DNA of 64,000 bases from Hyperoplus lanceolatus (GCA_026929865.2 CM049398.1:18451501-18515500), one strand, 5' to 3'; positions 12,001 to 22,873 are shown, counted from the stretch's first letter. Numbers and translations: made by a program. Notes: a model not told the origin generated them from the letters alone.

Positions 12001-12615
12001 TATGACAATGTATTTATTCTTAAAAAACTGTATGTTTGAGAATTTTTAATTTGACAGCTTCTGTATTTTTCATCTTACAGATCTTAATCGTAAACAACCA
12101 AAAAGTAGGAGGCGTTTTTGACCGTTGCGCCCTAGCAGAGCTCACTCAATTTTACTACACTCTCAGGCGTACTCAGTGGTGTTAAGGGAAGGTGTCAGGA
12201 AGTTACCTTTTACATTTTAAAGTAAAAGGAATTTGGATGGAACAGGGAAGTATAAAAATGAATAAGAGGTGTGGCTGAGAGGAAATAATGATAAAGGTGC
12301 AGGGGTGAGTGAATGAAGTGGCCTCGGCAAAGCTATACACCTCTGTTACTGATGGGAAAAATGACCCTGTGACTCTGGTGTTTATTAAGCGGAATGACTT
12401 TAAAGTAATATATTGCTGTTCTGCTGCAAAACTTCACTAACAATTTATAGAGCTGTATGCATTAATGCATTTATGAATGACATAGAGAGACCATACATCA
12501 ATTCAGTCCCTTCCCTTCTTAGACTGAAACTATTGGGCTGTACTGTAACATATAACTGTATGAATCAAACTGATTATTTCTTTAAATAATATACATGATT
12601 TGTTTTAAATAAATA
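9001..12615. other. Unique-looking non-coding stretch
   Basis: I recognise no gene or repeat family. A poly-G run lies at about 10,806-10,816. The part at about 9,540-9,630, with CTAATTAAAATGTC-type content, and the part at about 11,000-11,220, with two ATCGATAAC/GTTATCGAT motifs near 11,070-11,090, look less random than the surroundings and could be conserved non-coding DNA. This cannot be tested from one sequence. Confidence 0.35.
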
Positions 12616-14266
12616 ATGTTTGTTTAAAGAGCACTTTGAGGAACTCCTGAATCCGACTAACACGCCCTCTATGTTGGAGGCAGAGCTGGAGGCTGATGGG
12701 GGATCATCGTCAATTTCCCTGGTGGAAGTCACTGAGGTAGTCAAACAACTCCACAGTGGCAAAGCCCCGGGGGTTGATGAGATCCGTCCAGAAATGCTGA
12801 AAGCAATGGGTGTGGAAGGGCTGTCCTGGATGACACGCCTCTTCAACATTGCGTGGAGGTCGGGTACAGTGCCGAAGGAGTGGCAGACCGGGGTGGTGGT
12901 TCCTATTTTTAAAAAGGGGGACCAGAGAGTGTGTTCCAACTACCGGGGTATCACACTTCTCAGCCTTCCCGGCAAAGTCTACTCCAAGGTGCTGGAAAGG
13001 AGGGTTCGGCCGATAGTCGAACCTCAGATTGAAGAGGAACAATGCGGATTCCGTCCTGGCCGTGGAACAACGGACCAGCTCTTCACTCTCGCAAGGATCC
13101 TAGAGGGAGCTTGGGAGTTTGCTCATCCAGTCTACATGTGTTTTGTAGATCTGGAGAAGGCTTATGACCGGGTTCCCCGGGAGATACTGTGGGGGGTGCT
13201 GCGGGAGTATGGGGTGAGGGTGTCTCTTCTCAGGGCCATCCAATCTCTGTACGCTCAAAGCGAGAGCTGTGTACGGGTTCTCGGTAGTAAGTCAGACTTG
13301 TTTCCGGTGGGGGTTGGCCTCCGCCAGGGCTGCGCTTTGTCACCAATCCTATTTGTGATATTTATGGACAGGATATCAAGGCGTAGTCGTGGTGGGGAGG
13401 GGTTGCAGTTTGGTGGTCTGAAGATCTCATCTCTGCTGTTTGCGGATGATGTGGTTCTGATGGCATCATCGGCCTGTGACCTTCAGCTCTCATTGGATCG
13501 GTTTGCAGCCGAGTGTGAAGCGGTTGGGATGAGGATCAGCACCTCTAAATCGGAGGCCATGGTGCTCAGCAGGAAACTGATGGATTGTCTATTACAGGTA
13601 GGGAATGAGTCCTTACCCCAAGTGAAGGAGTTCAAGTACCTCGGGGTCTTGTTTGCGAGTGAGGGAACAATGGAGCGTGAGATTGGCCGTAGAATCGGAG
13701 CAGCAGGGGCGGTTTTGCACTCGCTTTACCGCACTGTTGTGACGAAAATAGAGCTGAGTCGTAAGGCAAAGCTTTCGATCTACCGGGCGATCTTTGTTCC
13801 TACCCTCACCTATGGTCATGAAGGCTGGGTAATGACCGAAAGAACGAGATCGCGGGTACAAGCGGCCAAAATGGGCTTTCTCAGGAGGGTGGCTGGCGTC
13901 TCCCTTAGAGATAGGGTGAGAAGCTCAGTCATTCGTGAGGAACTCGGGGCAGAGCCGCTACTCCTTTGCGTTGAAAGGAGCCAGTTGAGGTGGTTCGGGC
14001 ATCTGGTAAGGATGCCCCCAGGGCGCCTCCCTAGGGAGGTGTTCCAGGAGCGTCCAGCTGGAAGGAGGCCTTGGGGAAGACCCAGGACTAGGTGGAGAGA
14101 TTATATTTCCACGCTGGCCTGGGAACGCCTCGGGATCCCCCAGTCAGAGCTGGTTGAGGTGGCCCGGGAAAGAGAGGTTTGGGGTTCCCTGCTCAAGCTG
14201 CTGCCTCCGCGACCCGATTTCGGATGAGCGGTTGAAGATGATGATGATGATGATGATGTTTGTTTA
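12616..14266 (+). mobile_element. 5'-truncated Rex3-like (RTE clade) LINE with target-site duplication
   Basis: The insertion is bounded by ATGTTTGTTTA at 12,616-12,626 and again at 14,256-14,266, a perfect 11-bp target-site duplication. The element body runs from 12,627 to the end of a (GAT)n tail beginning near 14,235. It lacks the 5' UTR and the apurinic-like endonuclease expected upstream in RTE elements, so it is a truncated copy of the kind made by incomplete target-primed reverse transcription. The intact duplication and long open frame point to a fairly recent insertion. Rex3 elements are known to carry short GATG-like tails, which fits. Confidence 0.9.
12620..14227 (+). CDS. Reverse transcriptase of a Rex3-like RTE non-LTR retrotransposon (N-terminally truncated)
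   Basis: The frame encodes about 535 residues of a non-LTR reverse transcriptase, the enzyme that copies element RNA into DNA at a nicked target. Visible motifs, numbered from the frame start, are KAPGVDEIRPEML (48-60), VPIFKKGD (94-101), NYRGITLLS (107-115), CGFRPGRGTTDQ (142-153), the palm motif VDLEKAYDRVP with Asp177, GLRQGCALSP (233-242), and FADDVVL (274-280) with Asp276 and Asp277. The C-terminus has SQLRWFGHLVRMPPGRLP and GRPRTRWRDYI, common in fish RTE/Rex3 proteins. The frame opens with a TTG inside the target-site duplication, so this is not a real start. A full protein would have an upstream endonuclease domain. The region is one uninterrupted frame, unusual for a truncated copy. 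Expression would need a host promoter, and none is evident. Confidence 0.88.
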   Translation: MFKEHFEELLNPTNTPSMLEAELEADGGSSSISLVEVTEVVKQLHSGKAPGVDEIRPEMLKAMGVEGLSWMTRLFNIAWRSGTVPKEWQTGVVVPIFKKGDQRVCSNYRGITLLSLPGKVYSKVLERRVRPIVEPQIEEEQCGFRPGRGTTDQLFTLARILEGAWEFAHPVYMCFVDLEKAYDRVPREILWGVLREYGVRVSLLRAIQSLYAQSESCVRVLGSKSDLFPVGVGLRQGCALSPILFVIFMDRISRRSRGGEGLQFGGLKISSLLFADDVVLMASSACDLQLSLDRFAAECEAVGMRISTSKSEAMVLSRKLMDCLLQVGNESLPQVKEFKYLGVLFASEGTMEREIGRRIGAAGAVLHSLYRTVVTKIELSRKAKLSIYRAIFVPTLTYGHEGWVMTERTRSRVQAAKMGFLRRVAGVSLRDRVRSSVIREELGAEPLLLCVERSQLRWFGHLVRMPPGRLPREVFQERPAGRRPWGRPRTRWRDYISTLAWERLGIPQSELVEVAREREVWGSLLKLLPPRPDFG

Positions 14267-16136
14267 CATATGTCTAATAATCAGTTAAATAGAATCGTAA
14301 AGTGCTGATTTTCCATCTATAACGAACACTCCTTGATTGTGTATACCTCAGGTTTATGTGGTCAGACAAGTTAGATTGTACTTCTATCTTCTTAGATAAC
14401 TTAATCCATAATTTACTTGTCTATTGCGTGACACATTAGTGGTTGAGTTGGAAGTTAAAAACCCTGTTGTTAACTATTGTGTTTAAGTGGTTTTTGGTCT
14501 GAATGTACAGCATCTCACTAAGCATGATCATCCAGCTCCGGAGAGGATCCTCAGGGGGGCAGGATGCAGTGCTTTAAGACCCATGGCTTAGGACTCCACC
14601 TTCCCTCGAGTGTGCCTGCTCTTGATTAATCATACAGTATATGTTTTGAAACATTTTGCTTTAGGCAATTATAAGCATGAACATCTTCAGCAAAGAAATG
14701 TGCTTATACTGTTTACGTATTAACCACAATCCTTTTTCTTCATAACCAAATTAGATTAGTGGTGTAGTTTACTTTAGCTTTAATTGCTGTGACTTTTTTT
14801 CAGAAGTATTCTTTGACAAAAGTGGCATCATACTTCATATGGAAACATGAGGATTCGAAAAACAACTGTCATAGCTGAGTTTTACTTTGTTAAAATGTGC
14901 TAAGATCAGCAGATTACATTTTTGTCGTAAATCTGCCAAGGATACTTGGCTTAAAACATACTGGTACTTTATATGTATACAAAAGATGCAATAGATAACC
15001 ATAATTGTTGCTGTCATTGCTAACTGACTTATACTCTATTATATGTACAGCCTATGTATTATATATATGTAAGGTCAATATTTATCATTACAATATATAG
15101 ACATCTAGTTGGAAACTGTTTCTGCTATTTTCCTGAGTGTGTATAGCACAGGTTACATTACAATTTTGTCTTAGATACTTGCTTTGATTTGGTTCTCAAG
15201 ACACTTATCAGCTCCAGACAGAGCAAGCTCTGCCCAAGGCTAACCTCCCGTGCTCTCCCTATGCTAGGTTTTAACTGCAAGTTGTAACTGCATCTGTATA
15301 TCTGGGTCAGGCTCACAAGGTACTCTCTAAGGTTCTAGATGTGTTCTGTCAGCTGATATTACATTGACTCTGTTAAACTCAATTTTGGTTATACTCTATT
15401 CAGGATATTCTGTTTTTCAACTGCATCTCTTTATCAAATATACAAAAGACAATTCCTCTTATATAATCTTTATGTGTTCACTTATGTAGCGCTAGGGACG
15501 GTGGCAATGTTGCCACTAGTATTGCAGCTTCCTGACAAAAAAAAAGATTACGTTACACAGCACATTTCAAAATGAGACTTGCGTCTGCTCTGTAGAGTGC
15601 ATTAAATTGATCTTTAAAATTAGATCTTTATATCCACCCCTTACTTTATATACAAAATAAATGCTTAATGTGTGGTCGAGATTTTGCTGCTACGGACCCC
15701 TGTCTGGCAGCTTCACTCTTGTGATGCACTTTGAGGTGTGACAGATCTGCCAGGTCATTTTACAGGGGCTTCAGCCTGGAACCTTTTGAGTGAAGCCCCA
15801 GATATATTTGAAGCATCATTTCTACTTGGGACAGGACGGACATGTCCCCGCACTTTACAAAATCCCGTTTCTTACCATTTTTTAACTGCAAGCCTTTATG
15901 GCGGAGGAGGAGCAGGACACAGATAGCCTGCCTCTGTGAACCTGCGGTGTGTGGGTGTGTAAATTAGAGTAAGTCCCATTGCTGACACCTTGATCATTCA
16001 AAGTTTGCAGATTGCTTTGTTCACATTTTCAGGAGCCCTTTTAGCATTGGATTTAAATCCAAAATATTGCCAAATAGGTGCTTTTTCATTCCACTTTGAA
16101 CCCAAATTCTCTGACGACGTCTTAATTATCATTCTA
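14267..16136. other. Non-coding AT-rich stretch
   Basis: No gene or repeat family was recognised. Short frames such as 15,738-15,926 show no domain. The sequence is AT-rich. Confidence 0.45.
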
Positions 16137-16144
16137 TTATATAT

Positions 16145-17193
16145 CAGTGGTTTTCAAACTGTGGGGGGTGGATGAATATGTAAAAAAAAAATGTTTTTTT
16201 TTTCTTTTTTTTTTGAGTTTGTGTTTTTGATATTAACATCATATCATAAGATCATCAGGGAGATAATCCGTGGTTAACTGATCACATCACATTCACGTCT
16301 ATGCACAGTGTGTATTGAGTTTATTTTAAAACATTTGGGAATGGGGCTGCCCTCAGTTTCCCATGCACTGTGTATAGTCTATAGCCTATTTCAGCCTTGT
16401 CTGTGGAAATGAAGATAGCTGGACAAAAGTTCTTCTGCTTAGTTCCTCTCACTGCATTTAAATGCATTCACTATATTACAGAGCAATATGTCTCATTAAA
16501 GAAAAAGAGCTCCAAGCCCAACCCAGAGGACCCTGCATAATATTTTATTTTAAATAAATATTTTTATGGAAAATCCATGTGTCTTTCTTCAATAGCTTCT
16601 AATACATCCGACCCAGTGTCTCCAAAATATTTATTCACACAAAATTCCTCAGATTTAGCCTTTATTTTCCTCTAAAAGTGCACCAGATTCATGCATTTCA
16701 CTTCAAAAAGGTAAAAAAAATCTCCCGGGTGGGCATACCCCCGGACTCCCCTAGGAGGGTCAGGATCTCTGCTGGCTACTAATTTCACCCAGGCACTAGG
16801 ATGCATTGGAGGCACTAGCGAAAAAACACTGGGTGGGTGAATGACATTTAACAATAGTCAATAATTTGGGCAAGTCTTTCTGCCTATCTCTCTCACTCCA
16901 TTGCACACTCAGTCACTACTATCCATGCTTAAAGGAAGCAGGATTAAACCACTGGATAAAGATGTTCAAATGTATTTTAAAAAAGCTAAACAATGTTAAA
17001 ATGTTTAAAGAAATGTGTTTAAAAACGCACAAAGATGTTTAGAATGTTTCAAAAATATGTTTAAAATGTGTAAAATAATGATAAGATCTTTCAAAACACA
17101 GGGATTTTGAAAAAAAAAATTGGGGGGGGGGGGGCTCCGCTGAAATTTGTTCTCTGAGGGGGGACTCACTCTCTCACACTTTGAAAACCCCTG
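16145..17193. mobile_element. Non-autonomous hAT-Charlie-like transposon
   Basis: The left end is CAGTGGTTTTCAAACTGTGG and the right end, reverse-complemented, is CAGGGGTTTTCAAAGTGTG. This is an inverted repeat of about 19 bp with few mismatches and matches the CAGNGGTTNTCAAA terminus known for hAT-Charlie elements. The interior has poly-T, poly-G and a TGTTTAAAATG-like repeated motif around 16,970-17,080, and no transposase frame. A stretch at 16,672-16,770 resembles segments at about 60,172-60,260 and, in reverse, about 56,336-56,430. The Tc1-like transposon begins within a few bases of the right end, so the right flank is displaced to 18,773 onward. Confidence 0.75.
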
Positions 17194-17376
17194 TGCTGGT
17201 GCTGGTCATATTATTAGAATATCATGAAAAAGTTGATTTATTTCATTAATTCCATTTAGAAAGTCAAACCTATAGAATGTATACATTCATTCCAAACAGA
17301 CTGATACATTTCAAGTGTTTTTTGCCAAAAAGCAGATGATTATAGCTGACAACCAATGAAAACCCTAAATTCAACA

Positions 17377-17395
17377 TCTCAGAAAATTAGAATAT
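17377..17395 (+). repeat. Inner transposase-binding-type repeat, left
   Basis: TCTCAGAAAATTAGAATAT is exactly complementary to 18,570-18,588. In IR/DR-type Tc1 elements such internal repeats are transposase binding sites. The role here is inferred from position. Confidence 0.75.
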
Positions 17396-17513
17396 GGTGA
17401 AAAGGTCAGATATTGAAGACACCTGGTGCCACACTCTAATTAGCTAACTAACTCAAAACACCTGGAAAAGCCTTTAAATGGTCTATCGTTTTGATTCTGT
17501 ATGACACACAATC

Positions 17514-18488
17514 ATGGGGAAGACTGCTGACTTGACAACTGTCCAAAAGAAGACCATTGATACTTTAAAGAAGGAGGACAAGACACAAAAGGTCATTGCC
17601 AAAGAGGTTGGATGTTCCCAGAGCTCTGTGTCCAAGCACATTAATAGAGAGGCGAAGGGAAGAAAAATATGTGGTAGAAAAGAGCGTACAAGCAAGAGGG
17701 ATAAACGCTCCCTGGAGAGGATTGTCAAACAAAACCGATTCAAAAATGTGGGGGAGATCCACAAAGAGTGGACCGTAGCTGGAGTCAGTGCTTCAAGAAG
17801 CACCACGCACCGACGTATGCAAGATATGGGCTTCAGCTGTCGCATTCCTCGTGTAAAGCCACTCTTGAATAAGAGACAACGTCAAAAGCGTCTCGCCTGG
17901 GCTCAAGACAAAAAGTACTGGACTGCTGCTGAGTGGTCCAAAGTTATGTTTTCAGATGAAAGTAAATTTTGTATCTCCTTTGGAAATAAAAGTCCCAGAG
18001 TCTGGAGGAAGACAGCAGAGGCACAGAATCCACAGTCAGTAATGGTATGGGGTGCTATGTCATCTGCTGGTGTTGGTCCACTGTGTTTCCTGAGGTCCAG
18101 GGTCAATGCAGCAGTCTACCAGGAAGTTTTAGAACACTTTATGCTGCCTGCCGTGGACCAACTTTATGGAGGTGAAGATTTAATTTTCCAACATGACTTG
18201 GCACCTGCACACAGTGCCAAATCTACCAGTACCTGGTTTAAGGACCATGGTATCCCTGTTCTTGATTGGCCTGCAAACTCACCTGACCTTAACCCCATAG
18301 AAAACCTATGGGGTATTGTGAAGCGGAAGATGCGAGATGCCAGACCCAACAATGCTGAAGAGCTGAAGGCCACTATTAAAGCAACCTGGGCTCTCATAAC
18401 ACCTGAGGAGTGCAACAGACTGGTCGACTCCATGCCACGCCGTATTGCTGCAGCAATTCAGGCAAAAGGAGCTGCAACTAAGTATTGA
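17514..18488 (+). CDS. Tc1-like transposase, DD34E, single open frame
   Basis: The 324-residue protein would cut and paste the surrounding element at TA sites. Residues about 8-43 form the first helix-turn-helix of the paired-like DNA-binding domain (QKKTIDTLKK, GCSQSSVSKHI). A GRKICGRKERTSKR linker sits where the family has its GRPR/AT-hook-like motif. Residues about 62-107 form the second helix-turn-helix. The catalytic triad is visible: Asp148 in MFSDESKF, Asp228 in FQHDLAPAHS, and Glu263 in SPDLNPIENLW, with 34 residues between the last two. The end, MPRRIAAAIQAKGAATKY, matches the family. Between EAQNP and QSVMVWG about ten residues seem to be missing compared with relatives I recall (a stretch like CCLKSSVKF), an in-frame loss that could impair activity. 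The start ATG is chosen because MGKT-type openings are typical. Confidence 0.92.
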   Translation: MGKTADLTTVQKKTIDTLKKEDKTQKVIAKEVGCSQSSVSKHINREAKGRKICGRKERTSKRDKRSLERIVKQNRFKNVGEIHKEWTVAGVSASRSTTHRRMQDMGFSCRIPRVKPLLNKRQRQKRLAWAQDKKYWTAAEWSKVMFSDESKFCISFGNKSPRVWRKTAEAQNPQSVMVWGAMSSAGVGPLCFLRSRVNAAVYQEVLEHFMLPAVDQLYGGEDLIFQHDLAPAHSAKSTSTWFKDHGIPVLDWPANSPDLNPIENLWGIVKRKMRDARPNNAEELKATIKATWALITPEECNRLVDSMPRRIAAAIQAKGAATKY

Positions 18489-18569
18489 TTGCCGTACATG
18501 CTTTCCATGTTCATACTTTTCAGTTGGCCCACATTTCTAAAAAATCATTTTTTGTACTAGTCGTAACTA

Positions 18570-18588
18570 ATATTCTAATTTTCTGAGA
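18570..18588 (-). repeat. Inner transposase-binding-type repeat, right
   Basis: It is the exact reverse complement of 17,377-17,395 and lies about 185 bp from the right outer end, mirroring the left side. Confidence 0.75.
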
Positions 18589-18774
18589 TACTGAATTTGG
18601 GATTTTCAGTAATTGTCAGTACTAATCATCCAAATTAAAAGAAATAAGCATTTCAAATATATCACTCTGTGTGTGTAATGAATTGATATAATATGTAAGT
18701 TTCACGTTCTGAATATAATTACTGAAATAAATCAACTTTTTCATGATATTCTAATAATTTGACCAGCACCTGTA

Positions 18775-19168
18775 TATGATATTAGTAAATTATCGTCTCG
18801 TCACGTGGTTAGACGCCACTGCTCTGCAAGCAGACACTTTCAGGTTAATTGTTTTCTAAGTACTGATAACTAGTATTTTGCTCATTATGATACGCACAAA
18901 TTAAACAAATGGATTTTAATTATATTTAAAAAAATAATAGAATAACAGATGGGACTGTGGCCGGTGGGCAAGTTATGTAATCCGTGTGTGCCTCAACACC
19001 TGTAACACCGACTACTGCAGCAGCAATAAGACGAGCTCCACCATTAGGTTGATATTTGTGGTTTTTAAGTGAAAATAACAATTTAATTGATTACCATGAA
19101 TTGTGAAAAGAAATTGTGAACCTCCAACTTTTTATCTAGATCCAGAATCTGTTTGTCCAAATTAGCTC
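18775..19168. other. Non-coding spacer
   Basis: Between the Tc1-like element and the first TTAA element I see no gene or repeat family. The sequence is AT-rich. Confidence 0.45.
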
Positions 19169-20110
19169 TTAAAGCGGCTACGAGTAACATTTAAATATCT
19201 TTTAAACAGCCTCATGTTTCCTCTGATAATCATAAATTACCTTTAACAGCAAACAAGACCATCAGTGCAAAGCAAGACATTTTTATATAGTTTTTATTAC
19301 TGCTTTTGGTCTGGTCGCACATCCAGTCCGATTTTCGGTTAGCTCGTGCAGGCTCTATGGTCACATATCTGTATTGGTCGCAGATTTCAGTGTGGAGCAG
19401 CAACGCGATTTGAGAAGCCTATCCCTCCAGGTGAGGGAAGGGGAGCGGGAGCCTTGTTTGAGACAGTTATTTGTCGTCATAATGACTGATAACGGGGCTG
19501 AACCATCAAAGAAAAAAAAGAGAATGCAATGAAGAAAAGCTAAAAGGGAGCGTGATATAGGCTACGGGCGGGACGAGGGCGTTGCCAAGCAACGTGTATA
19601 CAATTTCACGAGAGCAAAACTAGACTGCAGTGTTTACTCCTAAATGAATGAGCGGTTGGTACTAACACAAAGTTTGCTTTGCTTCACCATCATCAGATAA
19701 CCATTATCTGAAATAGTCATTATTTACATCATCCACAAAACACACATTACCTCATCGTGATCCATACTAACTGCCGTCTCTCGTTCATTCGCTCTCTGTG
19801 AGGACACGTAATCTTTCAGCTCCATGAGAGAGAGTAGTTAGGTGACGCTGCTGCATCAACTCATTGCAATCAGGTGTGTGTAGCACTGACTGGCATTAGT
19901 TGATGCAGTGTCAAAACCACTCTCACGGAGCCAAAAAGAGTCCTCACACTTTCAACACACGGACATGCACTATATTGCGCCCTTCTCAGTTCACACTTGC
20001 ACGCCTGGCACGAGCTAGAAAACAGCTTTGCGACAGCGGGCGTCGTAAAAATACTACCGCTTTTGTCCAAAGGGGACGCCAACGTGCCATGTTACTCGTA
20101 GTGGCTTTAA
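19169..20110 (+). mobile_element. TTAA-type non-autonomous DNA transposon (942 bp), copy A
   Basis: It begins TTAAAGCGGCTACGAGTAAC and ends GTTACTCGTAGTGGCTTTAA, an inverted repeat of about 20 bp with two mismatches. TTAA stands at both outer edges, the target used by piggyBac- and Kolobok-type elements. A sister copy of 943 bp lies in the same orientation at 34,804-35,746 and differs by scattered substitutions and small indels. No transposase is encoded. A 60-70 codon frame near the right end is conserved between copies but resembles no known protein. Confidence 0.85.
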
Positions 20111-20836
20111 GAGAGAAATTGTCCACCTTTTTCCAAATTTCTACAGCTTTCATGAACCTCACATGTGTGCTAAATAGATGTTGGGAGCCTTTTCACTCAA
20201 ATGATAAAACTGAATGAGTCTTTCACTTAAATGATAACATGTAATGAGTCAATCTAATGTGCTATGGCAGTGAGATAAAGGCTGGAGCCCATTTAATTTA
20301 TTTGAGGGGGGGAGGCACATTTGAGTGTTTTAAGAAGGGAGACAAGTAAAGTTGTATCTTGAAAGAAGGTTTTCATTCCCTTCAGTATGTTTCTTGCTAA
20401 ACAACATAGGCAAAATGTCTTAGAGCTCCAAAGTTTCACAGGTGAACAAAGGCAAGAGAGATCTCACTGATACATTAGCCTTTGTATCCCCCTTTTACTT
20501 TCATTCTGACTCTTGTTGCCTTTCTCTCTCTCACACACAAAGTTTGGGGCTCTTTTTTCCCTTGTGTCTCTTACGCAGACAAATACGCATAGTGTTATTT
20601 TTTTCAAAATCTAGTGCTATTTATAGACAATCTATTCCCCAAAAGTTTATCCAGTTTTTTGAGCATTTTTTCAAATTTTCTCTGTCTCTTTTGAGCATAA
20701 TACAGATAGCTAGCTATAAACCAACTGCACCTCGAGCTTATTGATAAAAGCTTTCTAAAGAATTCAGCTGAACACTGGCTTCCAAGGTCATCTACAGAAA
20801 ATCAAATTATCATTAACATTGTATAATTTTGATCTA
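20111..20836. other. Non-coding stretch, nothing recognised
   Basis: The sequence is AT- and T-rich. The 100-codon frame at 20,442-20,744 has no recognisable domain. Confidence 0.45.
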
Positions 20837-20906
20837 TCTAACGGGTTGTCACTTAATTTCATATGCGAGTCAAGGCAGGTGAGCCAATAGTTTTGGCAAT
20901 ATAGTG
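20837..20906 (-). mobile_element. Solo end of a Tc1-like element
   Basis: Read on the minus strand the segment starts TACACTATATTGCCAAAACT and continues GGCTCACCTGCCTTGACTCG, a terminal repeat common in fish Tc1-like transposons. No matching second end or transposase lies nearby, so it is a deletion remnant or solo end. Confidence 0.6.
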
Positions 20907-21041
20907 TACTTCCTTAGGTGTGGTTGGGCTGACCAAAAAGCAATTTAATTAAATTGTTTCCATCCAGGGTTTTACTACTCAAGGCAACTAAGGATGGATC
21001 TGATGGAATTGGAATCCCACAGAATCAGCTCTGAATATAGT

Positions 21042-21340
21042 ACTGTGCAAAAGTTTTAGGCAGGAGTGGAAAAATGCTGTAAACTAAGAATGCTTTCAAA
21101 GATCGTAGACGCAGTGGTCGGCCCTGGAAACTTAGTGGAGCAGATGAAAACACATCAGATCCAGCTAGCTAAAAACTGGCAGAAACCAGCGGGGCCAAGG
21201 TACACCCATCTACAGTGCGGACCAGTCTGCATGGCCATAAGTGGTTTTTATGGAGGGTTGCAGCAAAAAAGCCATAACCCTGAGCATGTGCTGCTGAGAC
21301 AATAACATGGCCCCAACAATCAAAGCTTACCAGTAGTCGC
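21042..21340 (+). pseudogene. Tc1-like element remnant with N-terminal transposase sequence
   Basis: The sequence opens with TACTGTGCAAAAGTTTTAGG, a Tc1-like terminal repeat widespread in fish, and continues into decayed coding sequence. Readable pieces in shifting frames resemble GRPWKLS, the GRPRK-type linker, and the second helix-turn-helix part (TKVHPSTVRRSLHGHKW-like around 21,197-21,250). The 5' coding region is shortened, the frame changes more than once, and no catalytic core or right end follows. Confidence 0.65.
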
Positions 21341-22873
21341 AGTAAGGCAGAGCAGTTAGACACCAGAGAGGGATTGTTGATGGGCAGTGGGATACTGGAT
21401 CGTACGTGATCATGTTTTGTAGAGACAAGTCATCACAAATTGTTCTGGTTGGCACATGATTGTAGCAGAAGTGTGGCGAATAACTGAATGTATTGTGTGT
21501 AACAGAACCTTGGGACCTGCAACTGGGATTTGTCGTTCTTGCAGTTCTGACAGATGTTTGATCATGTGTCAGTTGCCTTTCAGTATCTTAAATGAGACCT
21601 GTAGTCTTTTTTCAGTAAGTTATACATAATTGCCCTGTTAATTAACCGTATGAAATATCTAGTCAATGGTTTGGCACTAGATTTTGTGCAGAAATGTATG
21701 CCTTGTCTGTAGTCCATTTACACATTTATTTACCTGTTGGTTCTATATTTTATCTTCCTTTCTGACAAAAACTATTTTACAGCATCAATACACATAATTG
21801 ATATAGTCAAGTGGCATGGCATTCATACAATTTCCATCTGGGCCTGTACCAGTATTCCAAGCAGATTTACATGCTGCTCGGCAGAAACCTGTGCTATGGA
21901 AAAAGCACTAGCTGCTAGACCAAGGCGGTTCAAGAAAATGAGTGTTCCATTATTTATGCTCCCCTCACTAACTTTATGATGCTGTTAGCTGGTCATGCTG
22001 TTGTCCTCTGTCTTCTTTTATTAGCTGTGGTTCACCGCTGCATTTTAATGGATACGTCAAATAATGACGTTTCCTTTTGGCAATGTAGCAAAGAGCCAGT
22101 TTCTCGTGCTCAGTGAAACAAAGGGATAGATGGTGCACATGAGAAGATGAGAGCACAGTTTTAATTTGTTCGTTTTGTCTGCCTGCCAGAGTCCAACCCT
22201 GAATGTGTAAGATTTTACCAACTAAGGTAGTCTCTGCTTCCTTTCAATTTAAATCAGCACTTTTTTCACTGAAAGTCTGTGCACATTAATGTAACCAACA
22301 TCATTATACATTATTATGAATGATACCCACCCATTTAAGACTGTGAGCCCTGTTACATGCATTTTAAGTTAAACTGGATGTGGGGATAGTATACGCACCT
22401 GGCAACTGGAGTCTCACATATTGCCACGGACGTATGAGCAGGGTTTTATTACCTAATTAGTTATGTCAGTTTAGATGCAGGTCATTGGCAGATTATCTAA
22501 CAGCTGCCTGGTAATTCATAATGAATTTCATTATCACCTGTCATGGCAACAGCTCGCTGACTCTTCTGCTATCACATATGTTGCAGTGACTTGAGACGAC
22601 TAATAAAACAAATAATGATAATAAAAAAAATTCAGTTTCATTTCCATCAATGTGCTCCATGTCACATGGCATGTGTGAATATGCAACGCCTTAAGCAGAA
22701 AGACAGAACCTTGTGCTTATACACAGTTTACAAGCCAGCTCTTGATATTATAGTAGGATTATAGTGAGCCCTTCAGCTTAGTTTTCTAATATGTTTCAGT
22801 CAAAGTACAAAAGTGCACCAACCTTTGCAGCAGCAGTCACTTGTCTCGACTCCAATTCAAACATCAATATTGA
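21341..22873. other. Non-coding stretch with a homeodomain-site-like block
   Basis: No gene or repeat family was recognised. Around 22,430-22,560 the sequence is dense in TAATTA/ATTCATAATGAATTTCATTA-like words and CAGCTG, a composition often seen in conserved vertebrate enhancers. This is only a suggestion. Confidence 0.35.

Larger units (their letters stand above)
17194..18774 (+). mobile_element. Tc1-like (Tc1/mariner, DD34E) transposon with IR/DR-type ends
   Basis: The outer inverted repeats run inward from GGTGCTGGTCATATTATTAG (17,198) and, on the right, from the reverse of CTAATAATTTGACCAGCACC (ending 18,770). About 45 bp match with one or two changes. A second, internal inverted pair is a perfect 19-bp match: TCTCAGAAAATTAGAATAT at 17,377-17,395 and its reverse complement at 18,570-18,588. 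This gives terminal blocks of about 200 bp with two repeats each, the IR/DR arrangement known for several fish Tc1 elements. The right flank is TA (18,773-18,774). The expected left TA is TG at 17,194-17,195. One open transposase frame lies between the ends. Confidence 0.9.
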
